From: Microthrixaceae bacterium
GTDB lineage: Bacteria > Actinomycetota > Acidimicrobiia > Acidimicrobiales > Microtrichaceae
Reading direction: 5' to 3'
Assembly (NCBI GenBank): GCA_020027475.1
Contig: JAHRAZ010000057.1
Location: 1-43,234, forward strand
DNA length: 43,234 nucleotides
The position numbers and the translations under genes are program-made. Shown piece by piece: positions 7,600 to 17,929 of the stretch. Position 1 is the first letter of the stretch; each line of letters starts with the position of its first letter. The notes beneath the pieces are model-generated. The model was not told the origin of the DNA. It saw only the letters and a program-made list of their open reading frames with translations, and made no database searches.

Positions 7600-9005
7600 G
7601 CGATACGGCAGTGGACACACAGGAATCGACCCAAGAGGTACCGAAGGTCGTCTCTTCGCGTTTCGACGTCGACGACGGCCACACGCTCCACGGATACACC
7701 CAGAGCGGATCCTTCGAGGGTTACGCCGCGCTGCGTCGGGCGCTCACGATGACTCCGGGTGCGGTGTCGGAATTGGTCAAGGACGCCACCCTTCTGGGCC
7801 GGGGCGGTGCCGGCTTCCCTGCCGGGGTCAAGTGGGGTTTCTGTGCTCCGGATGTCTGGCCTCGCTACGTCGTGGCGAATGGCGATGAGTCGGAGCCCGG
7901 GACCTACAAGGACCGTCTCCTCATGGAACGCGATCCTCACCAGCTGATCGAGGGCAGCCTGATTGCGGCCTACGCCATCGGCGCAGCCCAGGTTTTCCTG
8001 TATGTGCGCGGGGAGATGCCCCACGCCCAGGAGCGAATCGCTGCCGCCCTCAACGAGGCCTACGAGGCCAACTTCATCGGCAAGAATATTCTCGGCACGG
8101 ATTTCAGCGTGGACATAGTCCTGACCTTTGGTGCGGGCGCCTACATAGTCGGAGAAGAGACCGCACTCATCGAGTCCCTGGAAGGCAACCGGGGGATGCC
8201 CAGGCTGAAGCCTCCGTTCTTCCCCGCTGCCAAGGGTCTCTACATGATGCCCACCATCGTCAACAACATCGAGACTCTTTCGAATCTGCCGTGGCTCCTC
8301 AGCCACGGTGTTCGCGAGTATCGGTCAATCGGAACCGAGGCATCCCCCGGGACCCGGTTGATTGCCCTTTCGGGTGATGTCGAACGGCCAGGTGTCTACG
8401 AAGTGCCGCAGGGAACCACGACGTTCCGCGAACTGTTCGAGTCCGAGCGCTACGGCGGTGGCATCCGCGGTGGGCGTGAACTGAAGATGTTCATCCCGGG
8501 TGGAGCTTCTGCCCCCTGGTTCTTCCCGGAGCAGGTAGATCTTCCCCTTGAAGGTCGAGTGGTGGGTGCGGAGGGTTCGATGCTGGGATCCGGTGCGGTC
8601 GTGGTGATGGACGACACCACCGATGCCGTTCGAGCCTGCTGGCGCCTGGTTCGATTCTTCGCTCGCGAGAGCTGCGGCAAGTGTACGCCTTGTCGAGAAG
8701 GAACCGTCTGGGAAGAGAGGATCCTCCGCAGGATCCTCGACGGGCAGGGACGCCCGAGTGACCTCGATCTGTTGCTGGACGTGGCGGACAACATCAGCCC
8801 GGGGCCGTATCCGCTGGCGGCCCACCCGGAAGCTGGTCTGGAGGCCGTTCCGTTCCCGCCGCGGCAAACCACGATTTGTCCGCTCGGTCCCTCTTCGGTG
8901 GCACCGATTACTTCGGCCATCAGTCGGTTCCGCCATGAGTTCGAGGGCAAGATCAACCGCAAGGATTCGATTCCCGTGACCTCTGCGGGGGTGACGAGTG
9001 TCTGA
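7596..9005 (+). CDS. nuoF: NADH-quinone oxidoreductase subunit F, NADH/FMN-binding (operon 1)
   Basis: NuoF is the catalytic subunit that oxidises NADH through FMN and cluster N3. The Gly-rich nucleotide motif GRGGAGFPAG is at 68-77, and the FMN/NADH loop NGDESEPGTYKDR at 95-107. Three N3 ligands are in CGKCTPC (360, 363, 366) and the fourth is in TTICPLG (Cys428). The distance between third and fourth Cys is about 20 residues longer than in E. coli, because a Pro-rich segment lies just before the last ligand. Start is GTG 7596, overlapping nuoE by four bases; the protein has 469 residues. It overlaps nuoG by eight bases. Confidence 0.97.
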   Translation: MSDTAVDTQESTQEVPKVVSSRFDVDDGHTLHGYTQSGSFEGYAALRRALTMTPGAVSELVKDATLLGRGGAGFPAGVKWGFCAPDVWPRYVVANGDESEPGTYKDRLLMERDPHQLIEGSLIAAYAIGAAQVFLYVRGEMPHAQERIAAALNEAYEANFIGKNILGTDFSVDIVLTFGAGAYIVGEETALIESLEGNRGMPRLKPPFFPAAKGLYMMPTIVNNIETLSNLPWLLSHGVREYRSIGTEASPGTRLIALSGDVERPGVYEVPQGTTTFRELFESERYGGGIRGGRELKMFIPGGASAPWFFPEQVDLPLEGRVVGAEGSMLGSGAVVVMDDTTDAVRACWRLVRFFARESCGKCTPCREGTVWEERILRRILDGQGRPSDLDLLLDVADNISPGPYPLAAHPEAGLEAVPFPPRQTTICPLGPSSVAPITSAISRFRHEFEGKINRKDSIPVTSAGVTSV

Positions 9006-11451
9006 GAATATGCGAGACATCGAAATCACCGAGCCGGTTGAGATCACCTTGAATGGTGAATTGGTCACGGCCCAGAACGGTGAGTTGCTAATCGATGCGT
9101 GTGAGCGCAATGGCTCCTACATTCCTCGCTTCTGTTATCACTCCCGATTGACTCCGGTGGGAATGTGTCGGATGTGTCTCGTGGAGGTCGACACCGGCCG
9201 CGGCCCGGCACTCCAGCCGAGCTGCATGATTCCTGTGTCCGATGGCATGGGCGTGGACACTGAGAGTGACGGCGTGGCCAAGGCCCAGGACGGGGTTCTG
9301 GAGTTCCTGCTCGCCAACCATCCGCTCGATTGCCCGGTTTGCGACAAGGGCGGAGAGTGCCCACTGCAGGATCAGGCCTACGCGTATGGCCCGGGCGAGT
9401 CCAGGTTCGTCGAGGAGAAGCGGCACAACGAGAAGCCGATCCCGATTTCCGAGCTCGTTCTCCTCGATCGCGAGCGCTGCATCCTCTGTGATCGCTGTAC
9501 ACGGTTCGCAGACGAAGTGGCGGGGGACCCGCTCATCCACTTCATCCACCGCGGATCCCATACGGAAGTGAATACATTCCCCGGCGAGCCGTTCGCTTCG
9601 TACTTCTCGGGCAACACGGTGCAGATCTGCCCGGTCGGCGCGCTCACGGCCTCGCCATATCGGTTCAAGGCCCGACCTTGGGATCTCGAGGAAACAGAGT
9701 CCACGTGCACGCGATGCTCGGTGGGATGCCGGGTTGTGGTCGAGTCAAGTCGGAACAAGGTCCTGCGGCTCCAGGGTGTCGACTCCGATCCCGTGAACTG
9801 GTCCTGGCTCTGCGACAAGGGCCGATTCGGCTTCCAAGCCGGAAATTCCGGGAATCGTCTGTCTCGACCTCTGCAGCGCTGCGAATCGGGTGAGCTTTCG
9901 GAGGTCGGCTGGAACACGGCGCTTGACAGTGCGGCGTCTGTCATTTCGGCGGCGATTGCCGGGCGCGGACCCCAGTCGGTGGCCGTTCTTGGCGGTGCCC
10001 GCCTCACGAACGAGTCGGCCTACTCGTGGGCGAAACTGGCCAAAGACGTGATCGGCACTGACAACGTCGACTGTCAGCTCGGAGATGGTCTGCCGGCGGA
10101 ACTCGTGCTCGGTTTGCCGGGAGCCTCGATCGACGAGGTATGCGAGCCGGGTGCCACGGTGCTCTATCTGGGTCCCGATGCGAAGGAAGAACTCCCGATC
10201 CTGTATCTACGCCTGCGCCACGCCGCCGATTTCGACGGCGTGAAGATCGTGGAGGTCGGTCCCACGCTCACTGGCCTGTCGCCCTACGCCGCCGAATCAG
10301 TCACGGCGGTTCCCGGTGAGACCCCTTCCGTGTTGGCTGCGCTTCTCGACGGCACTTCGGAACACGTCGAAGCTTCAGCGCTGTTGCGCAACGCCAGTGA
10401 CCTGAAGGTCGTGATCGGTCGGGCCAATCTGGCCGAGGACGAGGCAATCACGGTGCAAACCGCCGATTTGATTCGCGAGTCAGTGCCCGGAGCCACCTTC
10501 CTGCCTGCGTTGAGGCGTGCGAACGTGCGTGGAGCACTCGAGGCCGGTTTGGCTCCCGGCTTCCTCCCGGGAGGCGCGACACTTGCCGGAACCCTCCCGA
10601 CCGGCTGGCAGTCGATGCCCGCCGAAAGAGGTGGAGGCGCTGCGGAGATCCTCGAGGATGCTGCCAATGGGCGCGTTGATGTCTTGATTCTGCTGGGTTC
10701 GGATCCGCTTCGCGATTTCCCGGATCGTTCGCTTGCCAGGAGAGCTTTGGCGGGAGCCAAGACGGTGATTTCGATCGACCCCTTCGTGAACGCCTCGGCA
10801 GAGCAGGCGGACCTGGTTCTTGCCGCATCGATGTTCTCGGAGAGCGCCGGCACCACCACCAGCCTCGAGGGTCGAGTGACCGCCCTCAATCAGTTGGTCA
10901 CACCTCCCGGCACAGCGCGCGACGACTGGATGATCGCCGTGGATCTCGCCGACAGGCTGGGTGCCGACCTGGGAGTCGAGACCTCAGCCGACGACCTGGC
11001 TGAGGAAATGGCGGGGTTCTCCGATGCCCATGTGGTTCTTGGCGATGGCGCACCCGTCGGTGATGGTGTGATGCTCGACATCTCCGGCCGCGATCTGCTC
11101 ACCTCCGCCGAGGTCGAAGTGCCTCCGGCCAACGCCTATTCACTACGACTCGTGCTGAACCGCACGATGTATGACAAAGGCACGTTGCTCGAAGAGTCCG
11201 AAAGTTCCGCGGGACTCGCTGGTGAGTCCGTGGTGAAGCTGTCAGCGGCCGACGCGGCCCCACTCGGTGTGGACGGATCCACGCAGGTGAAGGTCACTTC
11301 GGAACACGGGTCGGTGACCGTTGCCGCCACGATCGACTCCCGGGTCCCGAAGGGTGTTGCAGTCATGCATCACGCCCTGGGTGACGTGGATGCCGGCACG
11401 TTGCTGGTTCATGGCGATCCTGTCTGCGATGTACGGGTGGAGGTGAGCTGA
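8998..11451 (+). CDS. nuoG: NADH-quinone oxidoreductase subunit G (operon 1)
   Basis: This is the large Fe-S subunit (817 residues) that carries electrons from NuoF toward NuoI. The N-terminal ferredoxin-like domain has RFCYH, CRMC and PSC ligands for [2Fe-2S] N1b. HPLDCPVCDKGGEC supplies the His/Cys set of N5. RCILCDRC and CPVGAL supply N4. A further C-x2-C-x3-C-x27-C set (CTRCSVGC to WLC, bases about 9711-9813) is the extra cluster N7, known from only some bacterial NuoG. The rest is a molybdopterin-oxidoreductase-like domain that in this family lacks the cofactor. Start is GTG 8998, inside the end of nuoF. Confidence 0.96.
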   Translation: MSENMRDIEITEPVEITLNGELVTAQNGELLIDACERNGSYIPRFCYHSRLTPVGMCRMCLVEVDTGRGPALQPSCMIPVSDGMGVDTESDGVAKAQDGVLEFLLANHPLDCPVCDKGGECPLQDQAYAYGPGESRFVEEKRHNEKPIPISELVLLDRERCILCDRCTRFADEVAGDPLIHFIHRGSHTEVNTFPGEPFASYFSGNTVQICPVGALTASPYRFKARPWDLEETESTCTRCSVGCRVVVESSRNKVLRLQGVDSDPVNWSWLCDKGRFGFQAGNSGNRLSRPLQRCESGELSEVGWNTALDSAASVISAAIAGRGPQSVAVLGGARLTNESAYSWAKLAKDVIGTDNVDCQLGDGLPAELVLGLPGASIDEVCEPGATVLYLGPDAKEELPILYLRLRHAADFDGVKIVEVGPTLTGLSPYAAESVTAVPGETPSVLAALLDGTSEHVEASALLRNASDLKVVIGRANLAEDEAITVQTADLIRESVPGATFLPALRRANVRGALEAGLAPGFLPGGATLAGTLPTGWQSMPAERGGGAAEILEDAANGRVDVLILLGSDPLRDFPDRSLARRALAGAKTVISIDPFVNASAEQADLVLAASMFSESAGTTTSLEGRVTALNQLVTPPGTARDDWMIAVDLADRLGADLGVETSADDLAEEMAGFSDAHVVLGDGAPVGDGVMLDISGRDLLTSAEVEVPPANAYSLRLVLNRTMYDKGTLLEESESSAGLAGESVVKLSAADAAPLGVDGSTQVKVTSEHGSVTVAATIDSRVPKGVAVMHHALGDVDAGTLLVHGDPVCDVRVEVS

Positions 11452-12686
11452 TGGATCCGCTCCTCTCCGGCGATATCGGCTTTGCCGAGATCCTCATAGT
11501 CCTGATCAAGGTGCTCATTGCATTTGCGGGACTCATGGTCGGCGTGATGCTCATGGTTTGGTTCGAACGCAAGCTTGTCGCCGACATGCAGAACCGGATC
11601 GGTCCCAACAGGGCCGGACCGTTCGGAATCCTCCAGACGCTTGCCGACGGCATCAAGCTCTTCTTCAAGGAGGAGCTCTCACCCGCCAAATCGGATCCGT
11701 TTGTCTATCGACTGGCTCCCTTCCTGGCACTTGTCCCGGCATTCCTCGTGTTCAGCGTGATCCCCATCGCCGGCAACTTCTCCGGTGACAACACGGGTGT
11801 TGTCACCATTGCCGGCCACGAGACCCTTATGCAGGTTGCCGATCCTCAGATCGGAATCCTGCTGGTGCTGGCCATGTCCTCAATCGCCGTCTACGGAATC
11901 ATGCTGGCCGGCTGGGCGTCCGGGTCCAAATACCCGCTTCTTGGTTCGGTTCGAGCCTCGGCGCAGATGGTCTCCTATGAGGCCGCACTCGGATTGTCGA
12001 TCGCCACCGTGCTCCTGCTGGCCGGAGCTTTGTCCACCAACCTGATCGTGAACGAGCAAGCCGGCGGTCGTTGGAATCTCTGGATGACCGGACTCGTGCC
12101 ATTCGTGGTTTTCCTGATCGCTGCCACCGCCGAACTGAACCGTCCCCCCTTCGATCTGGTTGAAGCCGAACAGGAGCTCGTTGGTGGCTTCCACACTGAG
12201 TACACCGCTCTTCGTTTCGCGATGTTCTTTCTCGCCGAGTTCATGAACGTTGTCACGATGTCTGCCGTGATCGTGACGTTGTTCCTGGGCGGCCCGAACG
12301 GGCCCTTGTTCGGTATCACAGGCTGGGTTTCGGATTATCTGCTTCCGTCGATCTACTTCTTCGGAAAGCTCTTCATCCTGTTGTTCGTCTTCGTGTGGTT
12401 CCGCGCCACCCTGCCCCGATTCCGTTATGACCAGCTCATGGATCTCGGCTGGAAGTTGTTGATCCCGTTGTCTCTCGGCTGGTTCCTGCTCGTGGCCACG
12501 GTGCAGGTCAGCCAGGATCAGGGATGGAACCCGATTGTGGTGGTCACGAGCGTTGTGGTGATCGGAGTTCTCGGCGCATCGCTGCTGCGGCTGTCGATAA
12601 GAACCGGGAACTTCCGCCGAACCGAAGAATCCGAAGAAGCGGAAGACTCGCACATGTCTCCGAAAGACCCGGGGGGAGTCCGCTGA
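11451..12686 (+). CDS. nuoH: NADH-quinone oxidoreductase subunit H (operon 1)
   Basis: NuoH is the membrane-arm subunit that forms the quinone-entry tunnel and links quinone reduction to proton pumping. The protein has multiple hydrophobic helices. Landmarks include [13 protein letters not shown] near residues 45-57 and the acidic loop segment [19 protein letters not shown], followed by TEYTALRF. At 411 residues it is longer than the operon 2 copy (344), mainly through a charged Arg/Glu/Ser tail. Its stop shares one base with the nuoB-style ATG of nuoI at 12686. Confidence 0.96.
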   Translation: MDPLLSGDIGFAEILIVLIKVLIAFAGLMVGVMLMVWFERKLVADMQNRIGPNRAGPFGILQTLADGIKLFFKEELSPAKSDPFVYRLAPFLALVPAFLVFSVIPIAGNFSGDNTGVVTIAGHETLMQVADPQIGILLVLAMSSIAVYGIMLAGWASGSKYPLLGSVRASAQMVSYEAALGLSIATVLLLAGALSTNLIVNEQAGGRWNLWMTGLVPFVVFLIAATAELNRPPFDLVEAEQELVGGFHTEYTALRFAMFFLAEFMNVVTMSAVIVTLFLGGPNGPLFGITGWVSDYLLPSIYFFGKLFILLFVFVWFRATLPRFRYDQLMDLGWKLLIPLSLGWFLLVATVQVSQDQGWNPIVVVTSVVVIGVLGASLLRLSIRTGNFRRTEESEEAEDSHMSPKDPGGVR

Positions 12687-13357
12687 TGGGTTACCTGGAT
12701 GGTTTCAAGGTCACGTTGCGCAAGTGGGCAGGAGTGAACACCGACACCGGTAGACGTGTCACGACGGAATATCCCGAGGAAGTTCGACCGAAGCCGGCGA
12801 GGTTCCATGGTCGCCATGTGTTGAATCGTTACGAAGATGGCATGGAGAAGTGCATCGGCTGTGAGTTGTGTGCCGGTGTCTGCCCTGCCGACTGCATATA
12901 CGTACGCGGCTCCGACAATGATCCGGAGAACCCCACTTCGCCCGGTGAGAGATTCGGATTCACCTATGAGATCAACTACCTGAGGTGCATCCACTGCGAC
13001 CTGTGCGTCGAGGCCTGCCCGACTCAGGCGATAACCGAATCAAAACTGTTCGAGTTCGCCTTCACGAATCGAAGCGATGCCATTTACACCAAGGCAGAGC
13101 TGCTGGTTGGTGATGACGGCCGACCGCGGCAGATGCCGTGGGAAAACTGGGACGGTGGATTTGATCCGGCCCAGGACACTTCCGGTTGGATGCGGGCTAC
13201 TTCTTCCGGTGGATTCGCGGAGTTCGAGGGTCTGGTGGCTTGGGCGGGCGAGCTCGGATACGGCGTACGAGCTCCCGAAGGTGGACAAACGAGTGAACAG
13301 GCCGGAGCCGAGGCCGCTGCGGCCGACGCCGCCGAAGACGAACACGGAGGCCACTGA
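12686..13357 (+). CDS. nuoI: NADH-quinone oxidoreductase subunit I (operon 1)
   Basis: NuoI is an 8Fe ferredoxin-like subunit carrying clusters N6a and N6b, which connect NuoG with N2. Two complete 4-Cys motifs are visible: Cys56/59/62/66 ([11 protein letters not shown]) and Cys101/104/107/111 ([11 protein letters not shown]), each followed by Pro. I chose ATG 12686 (223 residues); the frame is open further upstream only within nuoH, and the protein from 12686 starts like other NuoI. An Ala/Glu-rich tail of about 30 residues ends in DEHGGH. The nuoJ ATG follows immediately after the stop. Confidence 0.96.
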   Translation: MGYLDGFKVTLRKWAGVNTDTGRRVTTEYPEEVRPKPARFHGRHVLNRYEDGMEKCIGCELCAGVCPADCIYVRGSDNDPENPTSPGERFGFTYEINYLRCIHCDLCVEACPTQAITESKLFEFAFTNRSDAIYTKAELLVGDDGRPRQMPWENWDGGFDPAQDTSGWMRATSSGGFAEFEGLVAWAGELGYGVRAPEGGQTSEQAGAEAAAADAAEDEHGGH

Positions 13358-14032
13358 ATGAGGGTCGAGATGTTTGTGTTTGTGGTCTCGGGCGCAATCT
13401 GTGTTGCCGGTGCACTTGGTGTGGTCCTGTTCCGCAATCCGGTTCACAACGCACTGAGCCTGGTGGCGACCCTCTTTGGAGTTGCAGTCCTGTTCGTGGC
13501 GCAGGGTGCCTATTTCCTGGCTGCCATCCAGGTGATCGTCTACGCGGGAGCAATTGTCGTTCTGTTCCTGTTCGTGATCATGCTCCTTGGGGTGGATCAG
13601 GATGATGATGTTCGGTTCGAGCCGATTCCCGGCATCCGAATAGCGGCAGTCATTGTGGGAATTTCCCTGCTGGGAATGAGCCTCATCGCACTGCTGAGCT
13701 CTCCGGATGTGGTTACCGGCGCCCCGAGCGCCCTGGCCCCGCTGGACCCGGCGACTCCCGATGTGAATCGCATCGGCGCGGCACTGTTCACCGACTACAT
13801 CTATGCCTTCGAAATTACTGCGGTATTGCTCACCATCGCAGTGGTCGGGGCCGTGATGCTGTCCCGTCAGAGCCCCGAGGTCCCATTGGACACCGAAGAG
13901 TTCCCGGACGGAACCATGGCTTCCGAACTAGCGATTCGACGCGAGGAAACCTCGGTTGCCGATTCAGTCGACACCGACGGTCCTGAGCCTGCCGATGCCG
14001 AGATCGCCGCCGATGCCGCAGGGAGTGAATGA
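13358..14032 (+). CDS. nuoJ: NADH-quinone oxidoreductase subunit J (operon 1)
   Basis: NuoJ is a five-helix membrane-arm subunit. The N-terminal half is strongly hydrophobic and has the family pattern [10 protein letters not shown] followed by [24 protein letters not shown] (bases about 13436-13578), the helix that undergoes the pi-bulge transition in complex I structures. The protein has 224 residues. The last ~45 are a hydrophilic acidic tail, not typical of E. coli NuoJ. It overlaps nuoK by four bases (ATGA). Confidence 0.95.
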   Translation: MRVEMFVFVVSGAICVAGALGVVLFRNPVHNALSLVATLFGVAVLFVAQGAYFLAAIQVIVYAGAIVVLFLFVIMLLGVDQDDDVRFEPIPGIRIAAVIVGISLLGMSLIALLSSPDVVTGAPSALAPLDPATPDVNRIGAALFTDYIYAFEITAVLLTIAVVGAVMLSRQSPEVPLDTEEFPDGTMASELAIRREETSVADSVDTDGPEPADAEIAADAAGSE

Positions 14033-14340
14033 TTGTGGAACTGACGCAGACCTGGTATCTGGTGCTGGCTGCCCTGATCTTCGCGATCGGCGCCACCGGC
14101 CTGGTGATACGAAGGAACCCGCTCGTGATGTTCATGTGTGTGGAGCTGATGCTCAACGCCGTCAATCTGACCTTCGTCTCGTTCGGCAACATGCTCGACG
14201 ACGTTGGCGGTCAGGTGTTTGTGTTCTTCGTGCTCGTGGTGGCTGCGGCCGAGGTTGCGGTCGGTCTGGCACTCGTGGTGGCGATCACCCGGCGGCGGCA
14301 GGGGGCCACTGCTGATGACCTTTCCCTGATGAGGGGTTGA
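14029..14340 (+). CDS. nuoK: NADH-quinone oxidoreductase subunit K (operon 1)
   Basis: NuoK is a three-helix antiporter-like subunit. Both membrane glutamates essential for proton transfer in this family are present: Glu39 in [10 protein letters not shown] and Glu75 in [10 protein letters not shown]. Its 103 residues are the usual length. The start ATG overlaps the nuoJ stop by four bases. The last codons contain GAGGGG, which serves as the ribosome-binding site of nuoL. Confidence 0.96.
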   Translation: MIVELTQTWYLVLAALIFAIGATGLVIRRNPLVMFMCVELMLNAVNLTFVSFGNMLDDVGGQVFVFFVLVVAAAEVAVGLALVVAITRRRQGATADDLSLMRG

Positions 14341-14342
14341 GC

Positions 14343-16307
14343 ATGGAACTCGTCTGGCTGATACCTGCTCTGCCACTCCTGGCCTTCCTGATTCTCATAC
14401 CGTTCGGAAGGAAGCTGAGCGATCCCGGAGCCGGCTGGTTCGCAACCTTGCTGGTGGGCGGATCGTTTGCCGTGTCGGCCGCTGTCTACTTGGAGCTGAT
14501 GAGCAGGCCGGCGGACGACCGCGTGGTTCATCAGGTGCTCTTCACCTGGATTCCGGCCGGTGACTTCTCTGTGGACATCGGCTTCCTCGCCGATCCGGTG
14601 AGCATCACGATGGCGTTGTTCATCACTGGCATCGGCGCCCTCATACACATGTATTCGGTGGGATACATGAAGGGCGATCCGAAGTATTCGAAGTTCTTCA
14701 CCTACCTCAGTCTGTTCGTGGCGTCGATGCTGGTCCTGGTGCTTGCCGACAACCTCCTGTTGACCTTCCTCGGTTGGGAAGGTGTGGGCGCATGTTCGTA
14801 CTTGCTGATCAGCTTCTGGTTCAACGAGGAGGCAAACGCCACGGCAGGCAAGAAAGCCTTCGTGACCAACCGAATCGGCGATTTCGGTTTCATGGTGGGC
14901 ACCTTCCTCCTCTGGATGACCATCGGAACGATCAACTACGTCGACATCCCCGAACGTCTGGGTGGCATCACCGAACTGACGGCCACGGCGATCGTCCTTC
15001 TCTTCTTCCTGGGAGCCACCGGCAAGTCGGCACAGCTGCCATTGTTCGTCTGGTTGCCGGATGCCATGGCAGGCCCGACGCCGGTTTCGGCGCTGATCCA
15101 CGCTGCCACGATGGTCACCTCCGGAATCTTCCTCCTCACCCGCCTTGAACCCTTGTTGTTCCAGGCTCCCATCGCCGGGGAAGTGATCGCATGGGTCGGC
15201 CTTGCCACCGCGCTGGTGGCGGCCCTGGCCGCCGTCGCCCAGAACGACATCAAGAAGGTTCTTGCCTATTCCACGATCTCCCAGCTCGGATACATGTTCC
15301 TAGCGCTTGGCAGCGGTGCAATCGTGGCCGGGATGTACCACATGATCACGCACGCCTTCTTCAAAGCCCTGTTGTTCCTTGGATCGGGCTCGATCATCAG
15401 GTCCATGAGCCATGAACAGGACATGCGTCTTTACGGCCGATTGCGGAAGTACCTGCCGATCACGTCAATCACGTTCATTCTCGGCTGGCTGGCCATCGCC
15501 GGCATACCGCCATTCTCTGGATTCTGGTCCAAGGACGAAGTCCTGGCTGCTGCCTACAGCTCCGAAAATCTCGGCGTCCTCAAGTGGGGGATCGGCATCT
15601 TGGTGGCGCTTCTCACGGCCTTCTACATGACGCGACTGGTGATCATGACGTTCTTCGGTCCGAAGGAGAACTGGCGTGACCCCGAGAAGCTGGAAGAGAT
15701 CGGCGTCGCATCCAGCTTCGATGACTCCGACCCATCAGCGGATGCCGAGGCCCATCACCTCGAGCCGTCCCACACGCCGAAGGAATCGCCCTGGACGATG
15801 ACCGTGCCCCTGGTCGTGTTGGCGACATTGGCAACGGTTGCCGGCATTCTCAACTTGCCCTTCGCAGATCGTTTCAAGTCGTTGGAGATCTGGCTCGAAC
15901 CCGTTCTCACTCACAGTCACGAGGCCCCGGTGGCAACCACGCTGTTCATCCTCGCCGGAGTGGCGATCGTGGCAGCCGTGCTCGGGGTCATTGCCGCCTA
16001 CTTCGTCTACCAGAAGCAGAAAATTCCGGCGGAACGGATTGAGAAGCCCGCACTCGTTCACGCCTTGTACATCAACGACACTTACGCCGAGGTTGTTGCA
16101 GGTCCCGGTACCGCTGTGTTCCAGGGAATCGCAGACTTTGACGCGACCATGGTCGACGGCGCAGTTAACGGGGTTGCCAAGGTCACCACAGATGCCGGTA
16201 ACGGCCTGAAACCCCTGCAGAGCGGGCTGGTGCGTACGTATGCGCTCACGTTGTCGGCTGGTGCGGTGCTCCTGCTCGGATACGTCGTGATGAGGATGAG
16301 TTTCTGA
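14343..16307 (+). CDS. nuoL: NADH-quinone oxidoreductase subunit L (operon 1)
   Basis: NuoL is the distal antiporter-like proton-pumping subunit with the long lateral helix. Conserved segments include FLGWEGVGACSYLLI, WLPDAMAGPTPVSALIHAATMV and DIKKVLAYSTISQLGYM, which carry the Glu, Lys and His residues of the proton pathway. A TTG lies two codons upstream (14337). I prefer ATG 14343 because GAGGGG at 14331-14336 is then six bases before the start. The protein has 654 residues, close to the family norm and without the long insertion seen in the operon 2 copy. Its stop shares one base with the nuoM ATG. Confidence 0.95.
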   Translation: MELVWLIPALPLLAFLILIPFGRKLSDPGAGWFATLLVGGSFAVSAAVYLELMSRPADDRVVHQVLFTWIPAGDFSVDIGFLADPVSITMALFITGIGALIHMYSVGYMKGDPKYSKFFTYLSLFVASMLVLVLADNLLLTFLGWEGVGACSYLLISFWFNEEANATAGKKAFVTNRIGDFGFMVGTFLLWMTIGTINYVDIPERLGGITELTATAIVLLFFLGATGKSAQLPLFVWLPDAMAGPTPVSALIHAATMVTSGIFLLTRLEPLLFQAPIAGEVIAWVGLATALVAALAAVAQNDIKKVLAYSTISQLGYMFLALGSGAIVAGMYHMITHAFFKALLFLGSGSIIRSMSHEQDMRLYGRLRKYLPITSITFILGWLAIAGIPPFSGFWSKDEVLAAAYSSENLGVLKWGIGILVALLTAFYMTRLVIMTFFGPKENWRDPEKLEEIGVASSFDDSDPSADAEAHHLEPSHTPKESPWTMTVPLVVLATLATVAGILNLPFADRFKSLEIWLEPVLTHSHEAPVATTLFILAGVAIVAAVLGVIAAYFVYQKQKIPAERIEKPALVHALYINDTYAEVVAGPGTAVFQGIADFDATMVDGAVNGVAKVTTDAGNGLKPLQSGLVRTYALTLSAGAVLLLGYVVMRMSF

Positions 16308-17929
16308 TGGGTACGTCTTCGATCCTCGCCTCCGTGGCCTCCGCCGCGGACACTTCCGGATATGCGGCAATCATTCCTGCACTGATTCTCATCCCGTTCG
16401 TGGGCGCCGGTGTGATCGCCCTCATCCCCAGGCGCCGCGTGGAGTTGTTCCGCGGGGTAGCTCTGATGATCTCCACTGCCACGGCTGCCGTGGCCGTGTT
16501 CGCGATGGTGCAGTTCGACCGTCACGACGCCGGTTATCAGTTCGTGGTCAGGCGCGACTGGATCTCCGACCTCGGCATCTCCTGGCACTTCGGAATTGAC
16601 GGGATCTCACTGTTCCTGGTCGTGCTGACCGGCATCATCTTCCCGATCGCGATTCTGGCGACAAAGGCCGAACACGATCCCAAACCGTATTACGCCTGGC
16701 TCATGGTGCTGATGGCCGGATCCATGGGGGTGTTCACCGCCCTCGACCTCGTTGTCTTCTTCGTATTCTTCGAGATCGTGCTCGTGCCGATGTATTTTCT
16801 GATCGGGTTCTGGGGACACGGCCAGCGGATCTACGCGGCAACCAAGTTCTTCCTCTACACGATGTTCGGTTCAGCGTTCATGCTTGTTGCGCTCGTTTCT
16901 CTGGCGGTGCTTCAACAGAAAGCGGTGGGCGGGCCGCTCACGTTCGACATTGTCGACATCACCAACAACCTGGCTGTGTCGACAAATGCGCAGCGACTGG
17001 TGTTCGTGGGATTCGCGATCGCCTTCGCGGTCAAGGTGCCACTGTTCCCGTTGCACACGTGGCTGCCGGATGCGCACACGAATGCACCCACCGCCGGTTC
17101 TGTGATCCTTGCCGCCGTGATGTTGAAGCTGGGTACCTACGGATTCATTCGTCTCGGCGTCCAGATGCTTCCCGAGCCTTCTGTGTGGGCCGCACCGGTG
17201 CTGATGACCCTGGGTGTGATCGGGATCATCTATGGCGCCATCGTTGCCACGATGCAGACGGACCTCAAACGTCTGGTGGCGTATTCCTCAGTGGCTCACC
17301 TCGGGTTTGTGGTTCTCGGAATCTTCTCGTTGACCGTTCAGGGAATCGAGGGTGGTGTGCTCATCATGGTCAACCACGGAATCATCACGGGCTCACTCTT
17401 CCTGCTCGTCGGAATGATCTACGAACGCCGCCACACCCGGGAGATATCGGAGCTTTCGGGATTGCAGAAGGTGGCCCCGATCATGGCCGGAGTGTTCACT
17501 CTGGTGATGCTCGCTTCGGTCGGCCTTCCGGGACTCAGCGGATTCCCCGGCGAGTTCCTTGCCCTGCTCGGCGCATTCGCAGGCGCCCGATGGTGGGGTG
17601 TGGTGGCCACCACCGGAGTGATACTGGCTGCGCTGTACCTGCTGTGGGCCTACCAGCGGGTGTTCCACGGACCAACCACGGGGAAGAACACCTTGATGAG
17701 GGACATGACCCCTTCCGAGTTTCTGGTGATGCTGCCGCTGTTGGCGCTGATCGTGTTGCTCGGAATCTTCCCCAAGCCGATGCTCGACCGGATCGAACCG
17801 TCCGTGGAGGCAATCATTCACCACGTGGAGGTCAGCGTTGACGGATTCACCTCGGCTGAGCCCGAGACGGATCCGGTGGCCACCGATCATGGCGACTCCG
17901 AAGAGCACGCCGAGGAGGTGGACCGCTGA
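16307..17929 (+). CDS. nuoM: NADH-quinone oxidoreductase subunit M (operon 1)
   Basis: NuoM is an antiporter-like subunit of the membrane arm. Signature segments are WHFGIDGISLFLV, FFEIVLVPMYFLIG (the key membrane Glu), FPLHTWLPDAHTNAPTAGSV and TDLKRLVAYSSVAHLGFV. The protein has 540 residues. A short Ser/Ala-rich leader precedes helix 1, and an acidic His-containing tail of about 35 residues follows the last helix. It overlaps nuoL and nuoN by one base each. Confidence 0.96.
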   Translation: MGTSSILASVASAADTSGYAAIIPALILIPFVGAGVIALIPRRRVELFRGVALMISTATAAVAVFAMVQFDRHDAGYQFVVRRDWISDLGISWHFGIDGISLFLVVLTGIIFPIAILATKAEHDPKPYYAWLMVLMAGSMGVFTALDLVVFFVFFEIVLVPMYFLIGFWGHGQRIYAATKFFLYTMFGSAFMLVALVSLAVLQQKAVGGPLTFDIVDITNNLAVSTNAQRLVFVGFAIAFAVKVPLFPLHTWLPDAHTNAPTAGSVILAAVMLKLGTYGFIRLGVQMLPEPSVWAAPVLMTLGVIGIIYGAIVATMQTDLKRLVAYSSVAHLGFVVLGIFSLTVQGIEGGVLIMVNHGIITGSLFLLVGMIYERRHTREISELSGLQKVAPIMAGVFTLVMLASVGLPGLSGFPGEFLALLGAFAGARWWGVVATTGVILAALYLLWAYQRVFHGPTTGKNTLMRDMTPSEFLVMLPLLALIVLLGIFPKPMLDRIEPSVEAIIHHVEVSVDGFTSAEPETDPVATDHGDSEEHAEEVDR

